Assembly (NCBI RefSeq): GCF_029433115.1
Contig: NZ_JARNTV010000001.1
Span: 1 to 64,000 of the forward strand
Direction of reading: 5' to 3'
DNA from: Sphingomonas sp. AOB5
Lineage (GTDB): Bacteria > Pseudomonadota > Alphaproteobacteria > Sphingomonadales > Sphingomonadaceae
Length of the DNA stretch: 64,000 nucleotides
Part shown: positions 17,044 to 23,985 of the stretch, in pieces
Position numbering within the stretch: position 1 is the first letter of the stretch
How the letters are laid out: each line of letters opens with the position of its first letter
Position numbers and translations under genes: made by a program
Notes under the pieces: model-generated
What the model saw: only the letters and a program-made list of their open reading frames with translations
Database searches by the model: none
What the model was told of the DNA's origin: nothing

Positions 17044-17479
17044 CCGCCGATCCTCGCTTCAGGCCGAAGAAGCGCGGACCCGACCAATGTGCGCCGGTGA
17101 TGTCTCGCGCGATCTGCGACAGCGAGGAATAGCGCCGATCACGATATTGATACCCGCTCTCCAGCACCAGGACATGATGGCTCGCCCCGCCCCATTCCCG
17201 GACCAGCCGCGTACCGGGTTTGATGCGCCCGTCATTGACGTTGACGCTGATCGTGCCGCTGCGCTCATACTGGCGTTTCAGCCGCTGAAGCTCGCGGGCA
17301 ATGGCGGTGGGCAGACCGCCATGAACCCGTTCCTGCAACCGCCACGCAATGCCACGCCGGAGCAGGTCCGCGGTTAGGGGCGGTGCGGGAGCGCGATAGA
17401 CACGCTCCCATTCGGCGCGAAGCTCTGCCGCGCGCATGGTTGTAAGCGTTGCGAGACGATCATTGAGGCTCGCCGGCAT
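17036..17479 (-). CDS. DUF2924 domain protein
   Basis: 147 residues (MPASLNDRLATLTTMRAAEL ... GTRLVREWGGASHHVLVLESGYQYRDRRYSSLSQIARDITG). The C-terminal part GxxLxREWxGxxHxVxVxxxGxxYxGxxYxSLSxIAxxITG is the DUF2924 signature. It shares a base with the upstream stop (TAATG) and overlaps the recombinase start by eight bases. DUF2924 genes usually accompany serine recombinases and may be DNA-binding accessory factors; that role is inferred. Confidence 0.88.
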   Translation of the reverse strand: MPASLNDRLATLTTMRAAELRAEWERVYRAPAPPLTADLLRRGIAWRLQERVHGGLPTAIARELQRLKRQYERSGTISVNVNDGRIKPGTRLVREWGGASHHVLVLESGYQYRDRRYSSLSQIARDITGAHWSGPRFFGLKRGSADA

Positions 17480-17982
17480 TATGCCTGAGCCTCGATCCGG
17501 TAGCAGGTAACGTCGCGACGCTTGGTCTTGGCGATGGCATGGCCCTTCTTGCGCAGGCCGGTCAGCGCAGCGCGCGTGGTGTGCGGCAGCCAACCGGTCG
17601 CCTCGATCAGTTCGTCGAGGGTCGAGCCTTGATCGCGTTGGAGTAATTCAAGGACCAGCGCCGCCTTGGTTTGGCGCTGAGCTGATAGAGCCGGCGGCAA
17701 CGACGCCGGTTCCGGTGCAGGCCCCGGCTCACCAATGCCGATGGCCGACAAGCCAGCGGGCGTGATGAAGGCGCCATAGCGAAGATCGCCGTCGGTGCGC
17801 CACGCGCTGGCGGCAATCGTCTCGCGCTCTTCGGCCAGGCCTTGCTTTAGCAACGAGGCTATGGATTTGGCGATCGCCGTCGCCGGCGACGTCAGGGAGG
17901 AGGAATAGGGGTAAAGGCTGCCGTCCTCGCGACGAGAGGCGCCCGAAAGCAGGATAATCTGGGTATCGCTAAGCTTGGTCAT
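17479..17982 (-). CDS. DUF3489 domain protein
   Basis: 167 residues from ATG at 17982 behind AAGGA. The C-terminal domain QTKAALVLELLQRDQGSTLDELIEATGWLPHTTRAALTGLRKKGHAI is a winged-helix type DUF3489 motif. The N-terminal MTKLSDTQIILLSGASRREDGSLYP is also typical. First gene of the recombinase operon; it may regulate or assist recombination, which is inference. Confidence 0.88.
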   Translation of the reverse strand: MTKLSDTQIILLSGASRREDGSLYPYSSSLTSPATAIAKSIASLLKQGLAEERETIAASAWRTDGDLRYGAFITPAGLSAIGIGEPGPAPEPASLPPALSAQRQTKAALVLELLQRDQGSTLDELIEATGWLPHTTRAALTGLRKKGHAIAKTKRRDVTCYRIEAQA

Positions 17983-18250
17983 GGTGGTTTTCCTTCGAGC
18001 GAGCAGCTCGTGCTGCTCCACCACCCACAGCCCGGTCAGTTCACCTTCCGGGCGGCGGTCCGGGACCGCGACTCACACAAACACCAATGCTCCGTTCGGC
18101 AACGAAGTCGAGTTCATTCTCGGTCATCGATCCGCAGGCCATAACGGGTGTCATGTTTGGCTGAAGACGGTAGCTTCACCCGATGGAGGATGCGTCTCGA
18201 TTCTCGACTCAGCTGTCGATGAATTTCCAGACCGAAGGGCAGCCTACAGA

Positions 18251-18565
18251 ATGACCCATCCCGTCACACCCGATGGCCGCTACTTCGTCGTACGCGGCAG
18301 GCTGTGGCGGACGTCCAATCCTGCATTGGGCAACGTTCAACGGCAGGCACTGGTCAATGCGCTGATGGATGCGCGCCGTGCGGTCGGCGCGGCGAAACGG
18401 CGCAGTGACGAACGTGCCGAGAAGGCAGCGAGAGCGGCGGTCGATGCCGCCAAGGTGGCGCTCGGCGAACGTGGTCCGGTTTGGTGGAATGATGGCGCGC
18501 CGGACTATAACCAGTATATGGCGCGGAACACGCCCTACGCTGGCTGGTTCGCGGACCTTACCTGA
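18251..18565 (+). CDS. Conserved hypothetical protein (MTHPVTPDGRYFVVRGRLWR type)
   Basis: 104 residues. It starts MTHPVTPDGRYFVVRGRLWR and ends VALGERGPVWWNDGAPDYNQYMARNTPYAGWFA; proteins with these blocks recur in rhizobia and sphingomonads. The middle is a charged helix (DARRAVGAAKRRSDERAEKAARAAVDAAK). Divergent from the DUF3489 operon. Function unknown. Confidence 0.7.
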   Translation: MTHPVTPDGRYFVVRGRLWRTSNPALGNVQRQALVNALMDARRAVGAAKRRSDERAEKAARAAVDAAKVALGERGPVWWNDGAPDYNQYMARNTPYAGWFADLT

Positions 18566-18653
18566 CGGCAGCTACGTGCGCGTGCGCAACGCGCTGCTGG
18601 GATGTGCAGCGCGAAGCAACCGCCGAATACCGGGGCCCGATGATATCCGTACC

Positions 18654-19448
18654 TTAGCGTCCCGCTGTTGAATCGCCGCTGGTTGCGGCCAGTATAACCG
18701 CAATCGCTTCGTCTGGCTGATCCCACATTGGAAAATGTCCGCAGGCTTCGAACCAGTGCAGGTCGGCGGAGGGAAAAGCGAGTTTTGCCCGCGCTGCCTG
18801 CCTCGGTAGGCATAGCCGGTCATGGCGGCCCCAACCTATCACAATGCGACGCGTGGGATCGGCAGCCGGACCCGTTTGCTCAGGCCCGTTCGCAAGGTCA
18901 TGGACCAAAGCATCGAACGTCGGGGTCTTACTCAGGCTTACCAGATCCGTCTCAACGACCTTTGGATCAAGTGCCCAGGGGCGCGCAGATAGCTGCACCA
19001 GCAATGCAGTGCGCGATGCGGCGTTCTTGCTCAACGACGGCAGGAACGGTCGGATTGCCCGAAGCAACCGCCCCGAAACGCCGATGGTGCTCTTAAAGAA
19101 TGTGCGTTCCCAACCGCGCCAAAAGCCGCCCGGATCAAGTGCTACGACGTTGCCGACACGGCCACGCCGTGCAAGTTCCAGCACGATCCGGGCACCCATT
19201 GAGCTTCCGACAACGTCAATTCCGTCCAAGCCGTTGTCGGCGATGTAGCGGTCGACGCTGCCGACGAGGCCATCGAAGGTCCCGCTATCCTGTTCGGCCG
19301 GGGTAGCGCCGTGACCGGGAAGGTCGATGGCGATCACCGTCCGTTCAGCGCTGAGCGCACCTATGATCGTGCTCCACGATCGCCAGCTTCCGCCGAGACC
19401 GTGGATAAGGAGCAGCTTGCGGCCGGCGCCGCGTTGGACCTCGTTCAT
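18654..19448 (-). CDS. Alpha/beta hydrolase
   Basis: 264 residues. Fold signatures: LLLIHGLGGSWRSW (oxyanion), nucleophile Ser in VVGSSMGARI (about residue 83), acid in GWGRHDRL, and His in FEACGHFPMWDQP. No signal peptide, so cytoplasmic. Substrate cannot be told; lipase-, esterase- or C-C-hydrolase-type activity is possible. No obvious operon partner. Confidence 0.85.
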   Translation of the reverse strand: MNEVQRGAGRKLLLIHGLGGSWRSWSTIIGALSAERTVIAIDLPGHGATPAEQDSGTFDGLVGSVDRYIADNGLDGIDVVGSSMGARIVLELARRGRVGNVVALDPGGFWRGWERTFFKSTIGVSGRLLRAIRPFLPSLSKNAASRTALLVQLSARPWALDPKVVETDLVSLSKTPTFDALVHDLANGPEQTGPAADPTRRIVIGWGRHDRLCLPRQAARAKLAFPSADLHWFEACGHFPMWDQPDEAIAVILAATSGDSTAGR

Positions 19449-19643
19449 TCAAATGCTCCGAGTGGTCGGTGCTGAACGATCCAGATCGGCTTTCGGGGCC
19501 GGTTCGGGTGGCTTCCTTACTCCGCCGACTTTTTTGGCATTTAGCCGCTGGAGCGGAAACGAAACCTTGGGGCAAGGGGATGAAATTGCGCTGGCCATCC
19601 CCACTTAGGGCATTCAATCAAAACGGAAATATCGCGAGGTTCC

Positions 19644-19907
19644 ATGGCCAATGGATGGGCGCCGGATGGCGCGGTTCAGGACCAGATCGATGACAGCATC
19701 GCGGATGCGGTGCTGGAGGCGCGTGCCCGAATGCCCAGCGGCGAAAGCCTGGAAGAGTGCGAGGCGTGCGGGGAGGATATCCCCGAGCGACGACGGCAGG
19801 CGTTGCCGGGCGTTCGCACCTGCATCGCCTGTCAGAGCGGGCGCGACGCCCGGCGCGTCATTGGCGGGATAAACCGGCGCGGAAGCAAGGACAGCCAGCT
19901 GCGATGA
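19644..19907 (+). CDS. DksA/TraR-type zinc-finger protein
   Basis: 87 residues. The zinc finger is CEACGEDIPERRRQALPGVRTCIACQ, as in small DksA/TraR-family proteins (YbiI-like). These bind in the RNA polymerase secondary channel, or are simply zinc proteins of unknown role. The helical N-terminal half lacks the long coiled coil of DksA. It overlaps the alkB-like start by four bases (ATGA). Confidence 0.85.
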   Translation: MANGWAPDGAVQDQIDDSIADAVLEARARMPSGESLEECEACGEDIPERRRQALPGVRTCIACQSGRDARRVIGGINRRGSKDSQLR

Positions 19908-20491
19908 TGCCTGCGATCGCCACGCCAGACTTGTTCGGTTCGACCGCCATCCCAGGCCTTGCCGCCGGCGCTGACGTGCTGGGCGTGGACGAGGAAGCCG
20001 AGCTGATCGCCCGGATCGACGCGGAGCCGCTGTCCCCGTTTCGCTTCCAGGGTTGGCTGGGCAAGCGGCTCACGCGGTCGTTTGGCTGGGCCTATGATTT
20101 CGATAATGGCAGTTTCGCCGAGACCGATCCGATCCCCCGCTGGCTGGAAGCGGTGCGTAGCAAGGCGGCTACGTTCGCGGGACTGGCGCCTGGCGACCTC
20201 GTCCAGACGCTGCTGATTAGATACGACCCGGGCGCGGGCATTGGCTGGCACAAGGACCGACCGGTGTTCGAGCAAGTGGTGGGCATCTCGCTCGGTAATG
20301 CCGCGATGATGCGATTCAGGCGTCGCGGCGCGAACGGGTTCGATCGCGTCGCAATCCCCTTATTGCCACGATCCCTCTATCACCTTTCCGGGGAGGCTCG
20401 GCACGACTGGGAGCACAGCATCGCGCCAATGGACGTGCCGCGCTGGTCGATCACCTTTCGGAGCCTGAAACGTCAGGCGGGCGCGGGCTGA
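19904..20491 (+). CDS. AlkB-like 2-oxoglutarate/Fe(II) dioxygenase
   Basis: 195 residues from ATG at 19904, coupled to the zinc-finger gene. Iron ligands are visible as H116-x-D118 (GWHKDRP) and a later His in HDWEHSIAP, with 2-oxoglutarate-binding Arg in VPRWSITFRSLK. AlkB family members demethylate alkylated nucleic acid bases. The length and RYDPGAGIGWHKD fit the bacterial ALKBH-like class. It contributes DNA or RNA repair to the island. The 3' end overlaps the convergent PEBP gene by 19 bases. Confidence 0.88.
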   Translation: MMPAIATPDLFGSTAIPGLAAGADVLGVDEEAELIARIDAEPLSPFRFQGWLGKRLTRSFGWAYDFDNGSFAETDPIPRWLEAVRSKAATFAGLAPGDLVQTLLIRYDPGAGIGWHKDRPVFEQVVGISLGNAAMMRFRRRGANGFDRVAIPLLPRSLYHLSGEARHDWEHSIAPMDVPRWSITFRSLKRQAGAG

Positions 20492-21096
20492 AAATCCCCA
20501 AGGCCAGCGGTGCTGCCTTCGCCGCGCGAATAGGTCCCGACCAGCACGCCCGCGCCAAGCACGCGCCCTCTGATCGCATCTATGAAATCACCGCGGCCGG
20601 GATTGGCACTCAGCACCGGCGCCTCCCTTAGCGCGAAAAGCTGAAACACATAGTCATGCGCGCCGTGCCCGGTCGGCGGATCGGGCGGCAGCCAGCCCTC
20701 GGCGAAGAAGCTGTTGCGCCCGACATCGCGGCCGTCCGCGTGGCCCTCGCCGTCTCGCACGATCGCACCTTCGGCAATCCGGCGCTCGTCGGTGGGGATG
20801 CCCCAGACCAAGGCATGGACCAGTGGCCGGGGGGCGGGCGCGTCGGGATCTTCGACGATCAAGGCGAGCGACCGGGTGCCGGTTGGCATCCCGCCCCAAA
20901 CCAGCGGCGGGGAGACGCCATCCCCGTCCGCGGTGAATCGCTCAGGCAGTCGAGCGCCGTTTGCGAAGGCCGGGCTGCTCAGGTCGAAACGCGTAGCACC
21001 TGCCGCGATATCTGGATCTGCAACGATTAGCTTGGCATGGCCGGCTCGGATATTCCGCAACAGACTGCCAAGCCATTCGGGCACGTGTTCGAGCAT
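20473..21096 (-). CDS. YbhB/YbcL-type PEBP protein
   Basis: 207 residues. Raf-kinase-inhibitor-like fold: FDLSSPAFANGARLPERFTADGDGVSPPLVWGGMPTGTRSLALIVEDPDAP, then HALVWGIP and later GHGAHDYVFQLFAL. The ligand-binding Asp-Pro-Asp-Ala and Gly-His motifs are kept. An N-terminal 25-residue extension precedes the domain. Bacterial members have no settled role. Convergent with the alkB-like gene. Confidence 0.87.
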   Translation of the reverse strand: MLEHVPEWLGSLLRNIRAGHAKLIVADPDIAAGATRFDLSSPAFANGARLPERFTADGDGVSPPLVWGGMPTGTRSLALIVEDPDAPAPRPLVHALVWGIPTDERRIAEGAIVRDGEGHADGRDVGRNSFFAEGWLPPDPPTGHGAHDYVFQLFALREAPVLSANPGRGDFIDAIRGRVLGAGVLVGTYSRGEGSTAGLGDFQPAPA

Positions 21097-21101
21097 ATCG
21101 A

Positions 21102-21305
21102 CTATTTCATCGTGGCGTTTGGGTTGTCGGGGCCGCGATAGGCCTTGTCACTCTGACCGCCATCAAAGCCTTTGGGCTCCTTGCCGCTATGCGGGTTCGG
21201 ATAGGCGCCGCCAGAGCCTTCGCCCTCCGACGCGGGATTGGCAACGCCGTCATCGCGCTGCTTCGTACCACCGCCATCGGCCTGCATCGGTTGCTTGTCA
21301 GTCAT
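21102..21305 (-). CDS. Small Gly/Asn-rich stress-type protein
   Basis: 67 residues (MTDKQPMQADGGGTKQRDDG ... YPNPHSGKEPKGFDGGQSDKAYRGPDNPNATMK). It is hydrophilic and likely disordered, resembling small sphingomonad proteins found near stress genes. Start chosen at the second ATG of AGGAGAATGGCGATG for spacing. An EcfG-like promoter lies just upstream. Function unknown. Confidence 0.65.
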   Translation of the reverse strand: MTDKQPMQADGGGTKQRDDGVANPASEGEGSGGAYPNPHSGKEPKGFDGGQSDKAYRGPDNPNATMK

Positions 21306-21326
21306 CGCCATTCTCCTGCCGCATCA

Positions 21327-21352
21327 GAACATCTGGCCATGCACCCCGTTCC
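21327..21352 (-). promoter_or_regulatory. EcfG-like promoter (GGAAC-N16-TGTTC)
   Basis: On the minus strand GGAAC (21348-21352) is followed after 16 bases by TGTTC (21327-21331), 22 bases before the ATG of 21102-21305. A full -35 match. Confidence 0.7.
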
Positions 21353-21383
21353 GCTCCCGCCGCCGATCAGCGACCAATCAAAT

Positions 21384-21401
21384 ATTGTTGCAGTGCAGCA
21401 A
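21384..21401. promoter_or_regulatory. TGCAGTGCAGCAA motif, candidate PhaR-type site
   Basis: ATTGTTGCAGTGCAGCAA lies 63 bases before the second esterase start. It matches the site at 8963 over GCAGTGCAGCAA and the flanking ATTGT. Confidence 0.5.
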
Positions 21402-21463
21402 CTTAGCCCGTCAGGCCCGCGTTGATAGCCTTCGGCCAAGTTTCCGGCCGCGAAGGAATGTTC

Positions 21464-22606
21464 ATGCGCCGTCTGTCAAAATCTATCGCCCGGCTTTCCG
21501 CATTTCGGAGCAAATCATCCGACGCAGCCGCACCGCGGACAGGGTCGCTAAAGGCACTAAGCGACTTCGGCACAAACCCGGGTAATCTCAAAGCATGGTT
21601 CCATATGCCGGCGCGTCGTCGCGAACCTCAGGCAATGGTCGTGGTGCTCCATGGCTGCACGCAGAATGCCCATGGCTATGACGAAGGCTCGGGTTGGACG
21701 CAGCTCGCCAACGAACTCGGCTTCGCGGTCCTTTATCCGGAGCAAACCCGGTCCAACAATTTTAACCTGTGCTTCAACTGGTACGAACCTTCCAACAGCC
21801 GCCGTGGCGGCGGCGAGCCGCTGTCGATCGTCCAGATGGTGGAGCATATGGTCCAGCTTTATCAACTCGACCCGTCGCGCGTGTTCATCACCGGGCTGTC
21901 CGCAGGCGGAGCAATGACGTCGGTGATGCTCGCGACCTACCCGGAAGTGTTCGCGGGCGGCGCGATCGTCGCCGGCTTGCCCTATGGGACCGCCTCCTCG
22001 ATTCCGCAGGCGCTCGAGCGGATGCGGGGGCATGGCGGGCCCAGCACGGCGATCCTCGCAGATGCCGTCCTGAATGCGTCTCCCGGCGTCGCGAAGCGCC
22101 CCACCATCTCTCTGTGGCACGGAACGGCGGATCATGTGGTCACCCCGGCCAATGCAGACGCGAGCCTGGCGCAATGGCAGGCGGTGCATGGCCTACTGGG
22201 CCCGGCCGACACCACCGACGCGGTGGCAGGACATGAACGCCGCACTTGGCGTGACGCTGATGGCGCGATCATGATCGAGGACTATCGCATATCCGGCATG
22301 GGCCATGGCACACCGCTTTCGGCAACTGGACCCGACGCCTGTGGCAAAGCTGGCCCGCACATGCTGGAAGCAGGCATTTCCTCGACGCGGCGGCTTGCCG
22401 ATTTCTGGGGACTGGCAACCGCGCCCGCGCGTTCGGGCGCTAGCGCGCAGCCAGTGATCAAGGGGGATCGAGACATTCGCCTTCCCTGGGCGGAGAAGGC
22501 CCATGCGAAGCATCGTGCAAATCCCGTCGCAGATCGGGCTCCCCCAGCAGCCTCCGTGGGAAAGGTTATCGAGGACGCACTGCGCGCCGCCGGTCTGATG
22601 CGATAA
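21464..22606 (+). CDS. PHB depolymerase family esterase (copy 2)
   Basis: 380 residues, clearly paralogous to 9036-10157 (same HGCTQNA, LCFNWY/F, GLSAGGAMTSVMLATYP, GHGTPLS, MLEAGISSTRR and EDALRAAGLMR blocks). Nucleophile Ser146, acid in HGTADH, His in GMGHGTPL. Start taken at the second ATG of AAGGAATGTTCATG by spacing. Likely hydrolyses PHA-type esters inside the cell. The pair differs mainly in the N-terminal 40 residues and the C-terminal linker. Confidence 0.88.
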   Translation: MRRLSKSIARLSAFRSKSSDAAAPRTGSLKALSDFGTNPGNLKAWFHMPARRREPQAMVVVLHGCTQNAHGYDEGSGWTQLANELGFAVLYPEQTRSNNFNLCFNWYEPSNSRRGGGEPLSIVQMVEHMVQLYQLDPSRVFITGLSAGGAMTSVMLATYPEVFAGGAIVAGLPYGTASSIPQALERMRGHGGPSTAILADAVLNASPGVAKRPTISLWHGTADHVVTPANADASLAQWQAVHGLLGPADTTDAVAGHERRTWRDADGAIMIEDYRISGMGHGTPLSATGPDACGKAGPHMLEAGISSTRRLADFWGLATAPARSGASAQPVIKGDRDIRLPWAEKAHAKHRANPVADRAPPAASVGKVIEDALRAAGLMR

Positions 22607-22625
22607 GCGGATGAGGCCGGCGCGG

Positions 22626-23345
22626 TTATTGCGGCTCGGGGTTCAGATACAGATAGGTCGGGTTAAAATCGGCCAGCGCTTCCAGCGCTGCGGCATCGTG
22701 CAGCACTGCCTCCCCACCGCGAACCTCGGCGATCCCGCGTTCGCGAAGTTCCTTTAGCATGCGATTGACATGAACCGGGGTCAGGCCGGTCGCTTCGGAG
22801 AGTTCGAGCTGAGTCAGTGGAAACGCAAACCAGTTTCCGTGCGTCATGCCTATGAGCTTCAGGCGGGCGTGCATCTCGCAAAGGATATGAGCGATTCTGC
22901 CGATCGCGGTACGCCGGCCGAGACACAATTCCCATTCACGGTGAATCGCCGCGTCCATATTCGTCGCAAACCAGTAGAGGCGCGTTAGATGCGTGTGGCT
23001 TTCGCACATGGCGAGAAGGCGGTCATGGGGGACGACGCCGATCCGGCACCGCGTCAGCGCCATGATATTATGATCCAGCTGCTTTAGCGTGAAGCTGTGC
23101 AGATCGACAAAATCGCCGGGAATGTGCAACGCGGTAATCTGGCGCTGGCCGTTGCTCAGGTCCTTGTACCGGCACATCCACCCGTCCAGCAGCATTGTGG
23201 AGGTGGCCAATCTCTGCTCGGCGCGGATGATGGTCGTCTTGGCGGGGACAACGCGCGTCTCGGAGATCAGGCCGCGCACGACGCGTTCCTCATCTGCCGA
23301 GACGGTGTCTCGGGCGCGCAATTTCATCAGATGCTTATCGAGCAT
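22626..23345 (-). CDS. Crp/Fnr family transcription regulator
   Basis: 239 residues. The cyclic-nucleotide-binding-type beta barrel spans ~residues 25-130 (TTIIRAEQRLATSTMLLDGW, ITALHIPGDFVDLHSF). The C-terminal winged HTH is LTQLELSEATGLTPVHVNRMLKELRERG. FNR-type cysteines are absent. ATG at 23345 is preferred over upstream candidates because an EcfG-like promoter ends at 23392. Such single-domain Crp regulators are frequent in sphingomonads; ligand unknown. Confidence 0.87.
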   Translation of the reverse strand: MLDKHLMKLRARDTVSADEERVVRGLISETRVVPAKTTIIRAEQRLATSTMLLDGWMCRYKDLSNGQRQITALHIPGDFVDLHSFTLKQLDHNIMALTRCRIGVVPHDRLLAMCESHTHLTRLYWFATNMDAAIHREWELCLGRRTAIGRIAHILCEMHARLKLIGMTHGNWFAFPLTQLELSEATGLTPVHVNRMLKELRERGIAEVRGGEAVLHDAAALEALADFNPTYLYLNPEPQ

Positions 23346-23391
23346 AGGCCTCACCGAAAGATCCGGATCCCGAGCCCGGTGATGCATTGCC

Positions 23392-23417
23392 AACAAGCGG
23401 TATCATCCAGAGGTTCC
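23392..23417 (-). promoter_or_regulatory. EcfG-like promoter (GGAAC-N17-TGTT)
   Basis: GGAAC on the minus strand (23413-23417) and TGTT (23392-23395), spacing 17. It lies inside the 3' end of the upstream small gene and about 50 bases before the Crp start. Confidence 0.5.
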
Positions 23418-23558
23418 GCTATCCTCGATCCGGCGCTCATAAGCATCGGCAAGCTGCCGATGCACTTTTTGCACCGCGGCGTTGCCCGTACGCTCTGCGC
23501 GCTCGCGTTCCTGCCGAGCGCGGCGCTCGTAATATTCGCCATCCTGTTCAGTGGTCAT
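23403..23558 (-). CDS. Small charged helical protein
   Basis: 51 residues (MTTEQDGEYYERRARQERER ... AVQKVHRQLADAYERRIED). It starts behind GGAGG and is predicted as one long charged helix. The E-Y-Y-x-R-R-A-x-x-E-x-E-x-A pattern and a late YxxRI recur in many short sphingomonad proteins. Function unknown. Confidence 0.65.
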   Translation of the reverse strand: MTTEQDGEYYERRARQERERAERTGNAAVQKVHRQLADAYERRIEDSGTSG

Positions 23559-23668
23559 TGCTTTGCCCTCCTCCGACCCAACGAAACCGGCCTAGGCGCA
23601 AAGCGCTTCCCAACAATTATAATGGGTTATGTCGATGCCACGCGCTGACGGCGGAAAATTCCGTCGAT

Positions 23669-23905
23669 TCAGTCGCGAACCGCAATCGCTTCGCCGACGG
23701 TGATCAGGGCCACCTCACCAGACTCGTCGCGGATCACTAATTTGTGACTGAGGATCAAGTGACCATGCTCCTGAACCGAATGCGCCGCGAGGGCGCGGAT
23801 CTGAAGTATCGCTGCATCACGAGCCGCAGCAAGGTCAGGGAACTCCCAAGCCTCCTCCCCAATCGTGACAACGTCATTGTAGAGATCGAAATAATAGCTC
23901 GCCAT
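23669..23905 (-). CDS. DUF6894 family protein
   Basis: 78 residues: MASYYFDLYNDVVTIGEEAW, FPDLAAARDAAILQIRALAA and LVIRDESGEVALITVGEAI. The YYFDL...G.E..DL.AAR..A motif and the closing V-R-D-E-x-G hairpin are hallmarks of this small alphaproteobacterial family of unknown role. Stands alone between regulator and glycosidase genes. Confidence 0.8.
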   Translation of the reverse strand: MASYYFDLYNDVVTIGEEAWEFPDLAAARDAAILQIRALAAHSVQEHGHLILSHKLVIRDESGEVALITVGEAIAVRD

Positions 23906-23985
23906 GCCGTTTTAATGAGCGGGTGGGAAACGGGTTGCATGACCTGATCCACTATATGTCGAATTCACCGGCTGCGGAGCGACCG

